64,000 nucleotides of DNA from the NCBI RefSeq assembly GCF_039537005.1, contig NZ_BAAAZR010000040.1, positions 1 to 64,000 on the forward strand. The letters run 5' to 3'. Both the position numbers and the translations under genes were made by a program. Within the stretch, counting starts at the first letter, position 1. Each line of letters begins with the position of its first letter. A model generated the notes under the pieces. That model saw only the letters and a list, made by a program, of their open reading frames with translations, ran no database searches and had not been told where the DNA came from. Shown in pieces: positions 8,990 through 19,222 of this stretch. This DNA comes from Sphaerisporangium flaviroseum (GTDB lineage: Bacteria > Actinomycetota > Actinomycetes > Streptosporangiales > Streptosporangiaceae).

Positions 8990-10836
8990 AGCCGTACCTC
9001 GATCGTTTTGGTGTCGGAGACCCGCACCTTCAGCGTGGCCGCGCCGCGCGTGGGGGGAAGATCGTAGACGAAGACGCCGTCGGCCCGCTCGCCTGGCGCG
9101 ATCGTGCCGGGCAACGGCGTGGAGCCCTGCGCGGTCTCGTGCTCGGCGCCGCGGTCGTCCACCAACGTCGGTGGCGTGGTGGCGGTCGAGGCCGGCGTGC
9201 CGCCGGGGTTGATCAGCGTCCATCCGATCACGCAGAATCGGCCGCGCTGCGATGTCGCGCCCTCGTACGAGCCGAGGTTGCACTGGGCCCGGCGCGGGAT
9301 GACGAACTGCGGGTCCTCGAGATAGGAACCCATCGTGAACCGCCGTCCCACGTCGGTCGAGGGCGTGGCCGAGGGCGGCGCCGAGACGGCGGCCACGCCC
9401 GTCGCGCGGACCGGCGTGCGGTCGGGGAGCACCATCACCAGCACCCCGCCCGTGACGAGGAGCCCGGCGAGCACCGTCAGCGCCGGCACCAGCCACTTGC
9501 GAGAGCGTCGCGTTCGCTCCGCTTCCGGAGCGGGGGAGACGGACGGGATCGTGTGGGAGGCGGTGCCGGTCGGCGGCTGGGTGTCGTCCGTCCGCACCCT
9601 GGCGTGGCCGAGAGCGGGAACGGCGGCGGCCGGGTTGGCGGGAACGGGGTCGGGGGCGACCGGGTCCGGAACGGGCGCGGCGGTGGCCGGGACGGGAGCC
9701 GCGGGTGCCGGAGCCGCGGGTGCCGCGGGTGCCGGAGCCGCGGGTGCCGCGGGGGGCGGAGCGGCGGAGGCCGGAAGGGGCGCGGGCGGGGTGGAGGCCA
9801 GGCCGCCGATGGGGAAGGGGGTCCTCGGGAGTGACGCGCCCGGCTGGGTGTCGTCGGTGTCCGGATCGGTGGGGGCACTGGTTGCGGGGACGGCCGCGGC
9901 GACGTTGGCCGGGGGCTCCCAGGACTCGCTGAGCATCTCGGTGGCCACGAGCGTCGGAGGGTCGACCGGCACCAGTGCCGGCGTCCCCGCCGGCGCGGGC
10001 GCGGGCCTCGCGATGTCGCCGCCCACCAGCGCGATCAGCAGGTCCTGGGCGGAGGGCCTGCGCTGGGGATCGGCCTCGGTGGCCAGCCGTACGAGCCTGT
10101 CGAGCGGCGTGGGCAGCGTCCCCAGGTCGGGCTTGCCGGTCAGCACGCGGCCCGCCAGCGTCATCATGTCGCCGCGCCCGTACGGGTGCCGCCCGTTGCC
10201 CGCATAGGCGACCAGGCATCCCCAGGCGAAGACGTCGGCGGCGGGGGTGATCTCCTCGCCGCGCACCTGCTCCGGCGCCCACCAGCCCGGGCTGCCGAGC
10301 AGCTCGCCCGACTTCGTCACCCCTTGGGTCGCGTCGAGGGCGCGGGCGATGCCGAAGTCGATCACGCGCGGACCGGACATCGACAGGATCACGTTGGCGG
10401 GCTTGAGGTCGCGATGCACCAGGCCGGCGACGTGGATGGCCGCCAGGGCGGCGGCCACGCCAAGCGCGACACCGTGCAGCGTCCCGGCCTCCAGCGCTCC
10501 GTACCGGGTGATCTGCCGGGACAGCGGGGTACCGGGGATGTATTCGGTGACCATGTACGGCCGGCCGTCGTCGGCGTTGCCGTTGTCGAGCACCTGCGCG
10601 GTGCAGAACGACGCCACCCGGCGGGCGTTGGACACCTCGGCGTGGAAGCGTACGGCGAAGCCCTCGTCCACGGTGAACTCGGTCTTGACGACCTTGACGG
10701 CGACGGGCCTGCCGGTGGGGGCCTCGGCCAGGTACACCGTGCCCATGCCGCCCTGGCCGATCCGGCCGAGCAATCTGTAGGGCCCGATCCGCGGAGGGTC
10801 GTTCGGATGTAACGGCTCCGTACCGGCACGGTCCAT
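8986..10836 (-). CDS. Transmembrane Ser/Thr protein kinase, PknB-like (cassette 1)
   Basis: 616 residues. I chose ATG 10836 because GAGGAG lies 9 bases upstream; an in-frame start at 10884 exists without such a site. The kinase domain covers residues ~20-275: Gly loop GRIGQGGMGTVYLAE, VAVKVVK lysine, HRDLKPAN catalytic loop, and VIDFGIA as the DFG segment. A ~150-residue Pro/Ala-rich linker with short tandem repeats follows, then one membrane helix (~447-470) and an extracellular ~145-residue domain with a Cys pair. That domain resembles DUF4352/immunoglobulin-like modules and ends in IEVRL. The kinase should phosphorylate cytoplasmic targets in response to an outside signal. The coupled FG-GAP gene follows. 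Confidence 0.9.
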   Translation of the reverse strand: MDRAGTEPLHPNDPPRIGPYRLLGRIGQGGMGTVYLAEAPTGRPVAVKVVKTEFTVDEGFAVRFHAEVSNARRVASFCTAQVLDNGNADDGRPYMVTEYIPGTPLSRQITRYGALEAGTLHGVALGVAAALAAIHVAGLVHRDLKPANVILSMSGPRVIDFGIARALDATQGVTKSGELLGSPGWWAPEQVRGEEITPAADVFAWGCLVAYAGNGRHPYGRGDMMTLAGRVLTGKPDLGTLPTPLDRLVRLATEADPQRRPSAQDLLIALVGGDIARPAPAPAGTPALVPVDPPTLVATEMLSESWEPPANVAAAVPATSAPTDPDTDDTQPGASLPRTPFPIGGLASTPPAPLPASAAPPPAAPAAPAPAAPAAPAPAAPVPATAAPVPDPVAPDPVPANPAAAVPALGHARVRTDDTQPPTGTASHTIPSVSPAPEAERTRRSRKWLVPALTVLAGLLVTGGVLVMVLPDRTPVRATGVAAVSAPPSATPSTDVGRRFTMGSYLEDPQFVIPRRAQCNLGSYEGATSQRGRFCVIGWTLINPGGTPASTATTPPTLVDDRGAEHETAQGSTPLPGTIAPGERADGVFVYDLPPTRGAATLKVRVSDTKTIEVRL

Positions 10837-10979
10837 TGACGACGCCTCCTCGCTTCCGGGCGCGGCCACGTTACCCATGCCCACTTTCCTCCCGCTTGAA
10901 GATCAGTTACCACTGCTAAAACGGTTGAGGTGTTTTGTCACCTTCCTCTGGAGACTGTTCGGTGCGGGACACTGGGTGG

Positions 10980-11837
10980 ATGGGGAGTTCAATTGTTAAC
11001 CTGCTTGGCCCGGTAGAAATACGTAATTTGGCGGACAAGCTCGATCTTCGCCCGACCAAACGGCTCGGGCAGAACTTCGTCATCGACGGCGGTACGGTCC
11101 GGCGCATCACCAGGGTGGCCGAGATATCACCCGACGACGTGGTGATCGAGGTCGGGCCGGGACTCGGATCGCTCACGCTCGCCCTGCTCCCCGAGGCGCG
11201 ACGGGTGATCGCGGTCGAGATCGATCCGGTCCTCGCCGCCCAGCTCCCGCTGACGGTCGCCGACCGCGCTCCGTCCCTGGCCGACAGGCTCACCGTCGTC
11301 CAGGCGGACGCGATGCGCGTACGGCCGGAGGAGCTCGGCGAGGCGCCCACGGCACTGGTGGCGAACCTGCCCTACAACGTGGCCGTGCCCGTCGTGCTCC
11401 ACCTGCTGGAGGTGCTTCCCTCGCTGCGCAAGGGGCTGGTGATGGTCCAGTCCGAGGTGGCCGACCGCATGGCCGCGGGCCCGGGTTCCAAGGTGTACGG
11501 AGTGCCGTCGGTCAAGGCGGCCTGGTACGCCGACGTGCGCCGCGCGGGACCGGTCGGCCGCACGGTCTTCTGGCCGGCGCCCAACGTCGACTCCGGGCTG
11601 GTGGCCATGTCCCGGCGCGACCATCCGGAGACCACGGCGACCCGCGAGGAGGTCTTCGCGGTCATCGACGCCGCGTTCGCCCAGCGCCGCAAGACCCTGA
11701 GGGCCGCGCTCGCCTCCTGGGCGGGCACGGCGGCCGCGGCCGAGACGGCGCTCCGGGCGGCGGGCATCGCCCCCTCCGAGCGGGGGGAGCAGCTCCGCGT
11801 CGAGGACTTCGCCAGGATCGCGGAGAACCGCCCCTGA
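10980..11837 (+). CDS. rsmA: 16S rRNA (adenine1518-N6/adenine1519-N6)-dimethyltransferase
   Basis: 285 residues from ATG 10980; a TTG 45 bases upstream is a weaker alternative. It dimethylates the two adjacent adenines of the 3' terminal hairpin of 16S rRNA. Visible motifs are the N-terminal TKRLGQNFVIDGG substrate clamp, SAM motif I VIEVGPGLGSLT, motif II AVEID, VVQADAM, and catalytic motif IV NLPYNVAVP. The C-terminal helical subdomain has FAQRRKTLR. Length is normal for KsgA. It sits alone on the plus strand, with a kinase/FG-GAP cassette on the opposite strand on each side, whereas related genomes usually keep rpfB-ksgA-ispE contiguous. Confidence 0.95.
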   Translation: MGSSIVNLLGPVEIRNLADKLDLRPTKRLGQNFVIDGGTVRRITRVAEISPDDVVIEVGPGLGSLTLALLPEARRVIAVEIDPVLAAQLPLTVADRAPSLADRLTVVQADAMRVRPEELGEAPTALVANLPYNVAVPVVLHLLEVLPSLRKGLVMVQSEVADRMAAGPGSKVYGVPSVKAAWYADVRRAGPVGRTVFWPAPNVDSGLVAMSRRDHPETTATREEVFAVIDAAFAQRRKTLRAALASWAGTAAAAETALRAAGIAPSERGEQLRVEDFARIAENRP

Positions 11838-11844
11838 CCCCGCG

Positions 11845-13368
11845 CTACCCCGCGACGGTCGCGCCGAAGTCGATTCCCTGCACCGTGTTGTGACGGCTCT
11901 GGTTGAACAGGGCGACGCTCCCGTCGCCGGGGTGGAGCATCTGGGCGGCGCCACGTTCCGGCGGGGCGAGCGCGACCGCGCCGATCTTCTCGCGATCGGG
12001 CACGCCGATGACCAGCCATCCACCGCCCGCGCCGCTGACCGACCAGCCGAAGTGGTCGTACGTCTGCGGTGTCGCGGCCCTGATCAGGCGCCCGGGCCGC
12101 CAGGCGCGCATGTCGAGGCCGGCGGCCCCGCCCGTGCCGCCTCCCGGGCCGAAGACCGAGATCACGTGTACCGCGCCCGTCTCGGGGTGCGGGCCTTCGC
12201 CGTCGAACGGAGCGCCCACCACCAGGTCCGTACCGGAGAAGGCGAGCGAGAACCCGAACGCGTCGCGCGGCTCGGAGACATCCGCGACGGCGGCCGACCC
12301 CTGCCAGAGGGTCCCGCCCGCCACCGGCTGCGTGGCGGTTCGGCCACCCCGGATGAGCTGGACCACCCCGGCGTCGTCCACCTCGCCGGGGTCGGCGTGC
12401 GGAGCGCCGGCCGCGAGGTAGCTCGACTCGCCGCTCTCGCCGTAGGCCAGGGAGTGGCCGAACAGATCGCCCGCCTGGGACCGCACTGTGGTGGTGAGCT
12501 GGGAAAGGTTCCATCCAGTGCCGCGATAGGCGGTCGCCGGTCCCACCTTCGCCTCGTACAGGACCGTCACGGCTCCCGCGTCGAGCATGGGTGTGCCGGC
12601 GTCATCCCTGTCCTCGTACGGTGCGCCGACGGCGAGGTCCTGGCCCGGCCCGCCACCTATCGTGCCGAGGGCGACGGACCAGCCGAACAGGTCGCCGGCC
12701 TCGCCGCTGCCGGGGACGCCGGGCGTCTGCTGGGTGATCCGGCGGGGGGCGCCCGGCCGGCGCCCGTCGGGGCCGCCCAGGTCGTAGAGGTAGACCGCTC
12801 CGGAGTCGGGGATCCCGTCCGCGTCCTCATACGGCGCGCCGATCGCGATGGTGCCCGGCGAGACGGCCAGCGACCAGCCGAAGTGCGCGCCGTTGCGCTG
12901 CTCGGGGGCCCGTAGCTCGATGCGGCCGGCGTTCGAACCGCCGAAGTCGCTGCCGCCGAAGTAGACGTAGACGTTCCCGGCGCCGGGGACCGAGGTGACG
13001 CGGCCGTCGGCGCCCTGTGTCACGTGGCCCCACCAGTACGGGCTCCCGACCACGAGGTCGAGGCAGCGGTCGCCGTCGATGTGACCCGCACGGGCGATCC
13101 AGCCGCTCAGCCCGCCGTTGCGGATGAAGGGCACGCCCCGCACCTTGGGGAACCCCTCGCCGGTACCGCGAAGGAAGAACAGGTGCCCTCCTCCGGACCA
13201 CCTGTCGGGGGGCTCCCCGAACGGATCGCCGACGACGACGTCGTTGAGGCCGTCCCCGTCGAAGTCGGCGGTGCCGGCGCGGGAGCAGTCGTCCGGGGCC
13301 GAGCCGTGGGCGGGAACGGCGCCGAGGGCGCAGCACAACACGATCAACGCGAGCAGGAGCCGTCTCAC
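11845..13368 (-). CDS. Secreted FG-GAP/integrin-alpha-like repeat protein (cassette 2)
   Basis: 507 residues, GTG start overlapping the stop of the upstream kinase (GTGA). A signal peptide (RRLLLALIVLCCALGAVPAHG) is followed by FG-GAP blades with DFDGDGLNDVVVGDPFGE, GHIDGDRCLDLVVGSPYW, IAIGAPYEDADG and DSGAVYLYDL motifs. Blade order, the two Cys near the N-terminus and the ITQQ segment in the middle parallel the protein at 7469-8989, so the two are paralogues. Aromatic inserts (PYWWGHVTQ, FGGSDFGGSNAG) make its propeller face different, which may mean a different ligand. Function beyond extracellular binding is unknown. It ends 7 bp from the convergent ksgA stop. Confidence 0.85.
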   Translation of the reverse strand: MRRLLLALIVLCCALGAVPAHGSAPDDCSRAGTADFDGDGLNDVVVGDPFGEPPDRWSGGGHLFFLRGTGEGFPKVRGVPFIRNGGLSGWIARAGHIDGDRCLDLVVGSPYWWGHVTQGADGRVTSVPGAGNVYVYFGGSDFGGSNAGRIELRAPEQRNGAHFGWSLAVSPGTIAIGAPYEDADGIPDSGAVYLYDLGGPDGRRPGAPRRITQQTPGVPGSGEAGDLFGWSVALGTIGGGPGQDLAVGAPYEDRDDAGTPMLDAGAVTVLYEAKVGPATAYRGTGWNLSQLTTTVRSQAGDLFGHSLAYGESGESSYLAAGAPHADPGEVDDAGVVQLIRGGRTATQPVAGGTLWQGSAAVADVSEPRDAFGFSLAFSGTDLVVGAPFDGEGPHPETGAVHVISVFGPGGGTGGAAGLDMRAWRPGRLIRAATPQTYDHFGWSVSGAGGGWLVIGVPDREKIGAVALAPPERGAAQMLHPGDGSVALFNQSRHNTVQGIDFGATVAG

Positions 13369-14870
13369 AGCCGTACCTCGATGCTCTCTCCGCCGCTGAT
13401 GACCTGCCCGGCCAGCGCGACGGGGACCTGTCCCGCGGGCATGGCGTACTCGCCGCCGAAGGAGAGCACCTGGCCCGGCTGGATGTCGACGGCCCCGCTT
13501 CGCGCGACCGAGCCGGTGCCGGGGGGAAGGGCGTCGTCGGCGCGGATGACGCGGCTCACCTTGTACCGCCTGGACCGGTCGTCGACGAGGTCGAGGAATC
13601 CGGCGAGCCTGATCGGGGTCCCGCCCATGTTGAGGACGAACCAGTAGGCGTGACAGGACTGCTGGTCCGGGACCTCCTCGCCGTTCACCTGGCGCGGCCG
13701 GCCGCAGTCGGGCGGCTCGTGCAGGACGATCTGCAGGCCCTGGTCGCCGACGAGGATGTGCCGTCCGATGTCGTTCACCCGGGTCGGGCCGTCCGCCTCA
13801 CGCGTCCACGTCCCGCCGTTGGCCGTGTAGACCCACCAGGCCGTCCCCACCAGGGCGGCGCCCACGGCCAGCGCGGAGACGAGCGCGAGGAGCGCCCGGG
13901 TCCTGCGCCGCCGGCTCCGGCCCGGCCCTCGTCCCGGCGGATCCGTGGCCTCGGGGGCGCGCAGATTGTCCGGGGGCTCCCACATCGCCTCCAGAACGCG
14001 CGTGGAGGGGCCGTCCGATACGGCGTCGCCCCCGATCAGGGCGAGCAGGAGTTCCTGTGCGGTGGGACGGGAGGCGGGGTCACGGTCGAGGGCACGGCGC
14101 ACCAGATGGTCGAGCGGCTCGGGCAGGCCCCGGACGTCGGGTTTCTCGTTCAGGGTGCGGTAGGCGACCGTCATCGGGTCGCCGTCGCCGAAGGGATGGT
14201 GCCCGGTGCTCGCGAAGGTGACCAGGCATCCCCACGCGAAGACGTCCGTCGCGGGGGTGACCGGCCGCCCGTCGAGCTGCTCGGGGGCCCACCATCCAGG
14301 GGTGCCGACCACCTCGCCGGTCAGGGTCGGGCCGGTGCGCCCGTCCAGCGCACGGGCGATGCCGAAGTCGATGACCCGGGGCCCGGTCGTGGACAGGATC
14401 ACGTTGCCGGGCTTGAGGTCGCGGTGGACCAGCCCGGCGGCGTGGATGGCGGCGAGAGCGGCGCAGACCCCGAAGGCCAGGCCGACCAGCGGGGACTCGT
14501 CCAGGGGGCCGTACTCGGCGATCTGCGTGGAGAGCGGAGTGCCCGCGATGTAGGCGGTGGCCATGTACGGCCGCCCGTCCTCGGCCACGCCGTCGTCGAG
14601 GACCCTGGCCGTGCAGAACGAGGCGACCTTGCGCGCGCTCGCGACCTCGGAACGGAACCGCTCGGCGAACCCCGCGTCCTCGGTGAACCGCCGCTTCACC
14701 ACTTTGATCGCGACCTGCCGCCCGCTCGCGGAGGTGCCCAGGTAGACGGTGCCCATGCCGCCTTCGCCGAGCCTGCCGACCAGTTTGTACGGCCCGATCT
14801 CGGCGGGATCGCCCTTCTGCAGCGGGGAGGCGATGCTCTGGCCGTCGATGGATGTCTCCTTCACCGTCAC
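13365..14870 (-). CDS. Transmembrane Ser/Thr protein kinase, PknB-like (cassette 2)
   Basis: 501 residues. The kinase domain has GRLGEGGMGTVYLG (residues 32 onward), the VAIKVVK lysine, HRDLKPGN and VIDFGIARAL. A short linker with an Arg-rich stop-transfer stretch precedes one membrane helix (~328-350). The extracellular domain of ~150 residues has two Cys (PPDCGRP, QSCHAYW), a LDLVDDRSRRY strand, and the terminal sequence SIEVRL shared with the other kinase. It lacks the long Pro/Ala linker of cassette 1. Gene order kinase then FG-GAP with a 4-base overlap is identical, so the pair arose by cassette duplication. Targets and signal are unknown. Confidence 0.9.
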   Translation of the reverse strand: MTVKETSIDGQSIASPLQKGDPAEIGPYKLVGRLGEGGMGTVYLGTSASGRQVAIKVVKRRFTEDAGFAERFRSEVASARKVASFCTARVLDDGVAEDGRPYMATAYIAGTPLSTQIAEYGPLDESPLVGLAFGVCAALAAIHAAGLVHRDLKPGNVILSTTGPRVIDFGIARALDGRTGPTLTGEVVGTPGWWAPEQLDGRPVTPATDVFAWGCLVTFASTGHHPFGDGDPMTVAYRTLNEKPDVRGLPEPLDHLVRRALDRDPASRPTAQELLLALIGGDAVSDGPSTRVLEAMWEPPDNLRAPEATDPPGRGPGRSRRRRTRALLALVSALAVGAALVGTAWWVYTANGGTWTREADGPTRVNDIGRHILVGDQGLQIVLHEPPDCGRPRQVNGEEVPDQQSCHAYWFVLNMGGTPIRLAGFLDLVDDRSRRYKVSRVIRADDALPPGTGSVARSGAVDIQPGQVLSFGGEYAMPAGQVPVALAGQVISGGESIEVRL

Positions 14871-15028
14871 CCCGTGGCCCCCGAATGGTCACCGTACAGA
14901 CATTCAAACTCAGCTGCCCGATCGTTTGTCCCAGCGTTACGTACATGTCGTATATCGGAGGCATGTATCGCCGGAGCTGGGGAGTCGTTCGTGTGAGCCC
15001 GTGCGCCGGAGCGTTACCATCGGGTCCC

Positions 15029-15961
15029 GTGACTTCCGTGACCGTTCGGGTGCCGGCCAAGGTGAACCTCCAGCTCTCGGTGGGGCCGCCGCGCGACGAC
15101 GGCTACCACGACCTGGTGAACGTCTTCCACGCCGTCTCCCTGTTCGACGAGGTCACCGCCTCCGATGCGCCCGCCGGCTCCGGTGGGGCGGCGGTCACGG
15201 TGAGCGTCGAGGGACAGTACGCCGGGCAGGTGCCCCTCGACGGGGAGAACCTCGCGGTCAAGGCCGCCCTCGCCCTCGCCGAGCGTGCGGGACGTCCGCT
15301 GGGCGCGCGCCTGCTGATCCGCAAGGCGATCCCGGTCGCCGGGGGCATGGCCGGCGGCAGCGCCGACGCCGCGGCCACGCTGGTGGCCTGTGACGAGCTC
15401 TGGGGGCTCGGCCTGCCGCGGCAGGAGCTTATGGAGATCGCCGCGGCCCTCGGGAGCGACGTGCCCTTCGCCCTGCTCGGCGGCACGGCTGTGGGCACCG
15501 GGCGGGGGGAGAAGCTGACCACGGTCTCGGTCACCGGTGACTTCCACTGGGTCTTCGCGCTCGCCGCAGGCGGCCTGTCGACCGCCGAGGTCTACGCCGA
15601 GTGCGACCGGATGCGCGAGGCTTCGGGGGAGCGGGCGGCCTGGCCACAGGCCTCACAGACCCTGATGACCGCGCTAGAGGCGGGAGACGCCGAGACGCTG
15701 GGCAAGGCGCTGCTGAACGACCTGCAGCCCGCCGCGCTGATGCTGTGCCGCCCGCTCGTCCGCACTCTGGAGGCGGGCCGGAACCACGGTGCCCTCGGTG
15801 CGCTGGTCTCCGGATCCGGCCCCACCTGTGCCTTCCTCGCCGGGTCCGAGGCCAAGGCGACCGCCCTGGCGGCGGCGCTGGACGCCGCGGGCGTCTGCCG
15901 GTCGGCCGTCACGGCCCGCGGCCCGGTGCCCGGGGCGACGATCGTGCGCGCCGATCGGTGA
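15029..15961 (+). CDS. ispE: 4-diphosphocytidyl-2-C-methyl-D-erythritol kinase
   Basis: 310 residues from GTG 15029. It phosphorylates CDP-methylerythritol in the MEP isoprenoid pathway, which supplies polyprenyl carriers for cell-wall and glycan synthesis. GHMP-kinase features are present: VRVPAKVNLQLSVGPPRDDGYH at the N-terminus (the active-site Lys), the ATP-binding motif PVAGGMAGGSADAAAT, GSDVPF, and the C-terminal GSGPT loop. Length is typical. The 158-bp gap to the divergent kinase gene contains no recognisable gene. Confidence 0.95.
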   Translation: MTSVTVRVPAKVNLQLSVGPPRDDGYHDLVNVFHAVSLFDEVTASDAPAGSGGAAVTVSVEGQYAGQVPLDGENLAVKAALALAERAGRPLGARLLIRKAIPVAGGMAGGSADAAATLVACDELWGLGLPRQELMEIAAALGSDVPFALLGGTAVGTGRGEKLTTVSVTGDFHWVFALAAGGLSTAEVYAECDRMREASGERAAWPQASQTLMTALEAGDAETLGKALLNDLQPAALMLCRPLVRTLEAGRNHGALGALVSGSGPTCAFLAGSEAKATALAAALDAAGVCRSAVTARGPVPGATIVRADR

Positions 15962-15995
15962 GTCGCCGTGTGGCACGGCGCCCATGGGCTGCGGA

Positions 15996-16010
15996 TAGGC
16001 TTTGACAGCG
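15996..16010 (+). promoter_or_regulatory. Putative -10 element close to the ABC-F start
   Basis: TAGGCT (15996-16001) is followed nine bases later by the ATG at 16011, with no good ribosome-binding site. This repeats the metG arrangement and suggests a leaderless or nearly leaderless transcript in addition to read-through from ispE. Confidence 0.3.
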
Positions 16011-17813
<1,803 letters not shown>

Positions 17814-18356
17814 TCAGGCGCCGTTCTGGCCCGAGTCGAAGGGCACCAGGATCGTGCGCAGCAGGGCGGCCAGCGTCTGCTGGTCGCCCGCGCCGAGGCC
17901 CGCGAGCAGGTCGTGCTCGCGCCTGAGCAGGTCGGCGAAGGCCTCGTCCACCCGCGCCCGCCCGAGCTCGGTCAGCGACACCAGCACGCCGCGCCGGTCT
18001 TCCGGGTCGGGGCGCCGGCGCACCAGCCGGGCGGCGGCGAGCCGGTCGATGCGGTTGGTCATGGTGCCGGAGGTGACCAGGGTGGCGCGCAGGAGGGCTC
18101 CGGGGCTCAGCTCGTAAGGCTCGCCGGACCGGCGCAGCGTGGTGAGCACGTCGAACTCCCAGGGCTCCAGACCGTGCTCGGCGAACGCCGCCCGGCGGGC
18201 GCGGTCGAGATGCCGCGCGAGCCGGGAGACCCGGCTCAGCACCTGAAGGGGGGACACGTCGAGGTCGGGCCGCTCCTGCCGCCAGGACAGGACGAGCTGA
18301 TCCACCTCGTCCCGCACGGACTCCTCGGCGGCCCCATCACTTCGGCGCGTCGTCAT
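17814..18356 (-). CDS. MarR family transcriptional regulator
   Basis: 180 residues. A winged-helix MarR core spans residues ~45-150: EFDVLTTLRRSGEPYELSPGALLRATLVTSGTMTNRIDRL is the HTH region, and RRRPDPEDRRGVLVSLTELG is the wing with the typical DxRDxR-like segment. It is divergent from the trans-aconitate methyltransferase gene. The 57-bp gap holds a long perfect inverted repeat, the likely operator for itself and its neighbour. The inducer is unknown. The stop codon directly abuts the stop of the ABC-F gene on the other strand. Confidence 0.9.
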   Translation of the reverse strand: MTTRRSDGAAEESVRDEVDQLVLSWRQERPDLDVSPLQVLSRVSRLARHLDRARRAAFAEHGLEPWEFDVLTTLRRSGEPYELSPGALLRATLVTSGTMTNRIDRLAAARLVRRRPDPEDRRGVLVSLTELGRARVDEAFADLLRREHDLLAGLGAGDQQTLAALLRTILVPFDSGQNGA

Positions 18357-18373
18357 GCGGCCGAGTCTATCTC

Positions 18374-18425
18374 TCTTGACATCGAGACATCTCTCCCGAT
18401 ATGAGTTATCTCGATGTCAAGAGAT
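18374..18425. promoter_or_regulatory. Divergent promoter/operator between marR and tam: 16-bp inverted repeats
   Basis: TCTCTTGACATCGAGA and its exact reverse complement TCTCGATGTCAAGAGA flank a ~23-bp spacer. Each arm is itself partly palindromic (TCTC...GAGA), as expected for two MarR dimer sites. Each arm also carries TTGACA, so each may be a -35 box. On the plus strand TTGACA (18376) is followed after 17 bp by ATATGA (18399), placing the start near the tam ATG at 18414. The second arm overlaps that ATG, so binding would block transcription directly. Confidence 0.65.
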
Positions 18426-19184
18426 ATGTGGGACCCCACCGTGTACGGCCGGTACGCCGATGAGCGTGCCCGCCCGTTCTTCGAGCTGGTCGGACGGATA
18501 CACGCCGAGGACCCCGGCCACGTCGTCGACCTCGGCTGCGGCACCGGGGAGCTGACCGCCGAGCTGAGCCGTCGCTGGCCGCGGGCCGACGTCCACGGCG
18601 TCGACTCCTCACCCGCGATGATCGCCAAGGCGCCGGAAGGCCCCACGTTCAGCGTGGGCGACGTCCGTTCCTGGAGCCCCGGCCGCCCGGTCGACGTGAT
18701 CGTCTCCAACGCCCTCCTGCAGTGGGTCCCCGAGCACCGCGAGCTGCTGCCGCGCTGGGTGGCGGCCCTGCGCCCCGGGGGGTGGCTGGCCTTCCAGGTG
18801 CCGGGCAACTTCGACGCCCCGAGCCACGCGGTCGTCAGGCGGCTGTGCCGCACGGATCCCTGGAAGGACGACCTCGGCGACCTGGCCCGTTCCGAGCCCG
18901 TGGACGGCCCTGAGGGCTACCTGGCGCTGCTGGCCGGGCTGGGGTGCGAGGTCGACGCCTGGGAGACGACCTACATCCACCTGTTGCATGGGGAGGACGC
19001 GGTGCTCAATTGGATCTCGGGTACGGCCCTGCGGCCGATGCTCGACCGGCTCGGCGCGGGTGAGAGGCGCGAGGCGTTCCTCGCCGCCGTCGCCCGGGAA
19101 CTGGACGAGGTCTATCCCCGCGAGCCGTATGGCACGCCCTTCCCGTTCCGCCGGATCTTCGTGGTCGCGCGGAAGCCGTCGTAG
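18414..19184 (+). CDS. tam: Trans-aconitate 2-methyltransferase
   Basis: 256 residues from ATG 18414; ATG 18426 is an alternative (MWDPTVYGRYADERARP matches the usual Tam N-terminus). It is a SAM-dependent class I methyltransferase: motif I VVDLGCGTGELT, GVDSSPAMI, then VSNALLQWVPEH and LAFQVPGNFDAPSH, which are characteristic of Tam. The enzyme methylates trans-aconitate, a spontaneous by-product that inhibits aconitase. The transcript would be leaderless if the proposed promoter is right. It is probably regulated by the divergent MarR protein. Confidence 0.88.
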   Translation: MSRDMWDPTVYGRYADERARPFFELVGRIHAEDPGHVVDLGCGTGELTAELSRRWPRADVHGVDSSPAMIAKAPEGPTFSVGDVRSWSPGRPVDVIVSNALLQWVPEHRELLPRWVAALRPGGWLAFQVPGNFDAPSHAVVRRLCRTDPWKDDLGDLARSEPVDGPEGYLALLAGLGCEVDAWETTYIHLLHGEDAVLNWISGTALRPMLDRLGAGERREAFLAAVARELDEVYPREPYGTPFPFRRIFVVARKPS

Positions 19185-19222
19185 AAACCGCGTCCGTCCG
19201 GCTCGTGGAGAGGAGAACATCG

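Noticed and set aside
7469..10282. A single open frame of 937 codons spanning the FG-GAP gene and part of the kinase gene on the minus strand
   Set aside because: Only its last ~506 codons encode the FG-GAP protein. The rest is out of frame with the kinase, which shows clear catalytic motifs in another frame.
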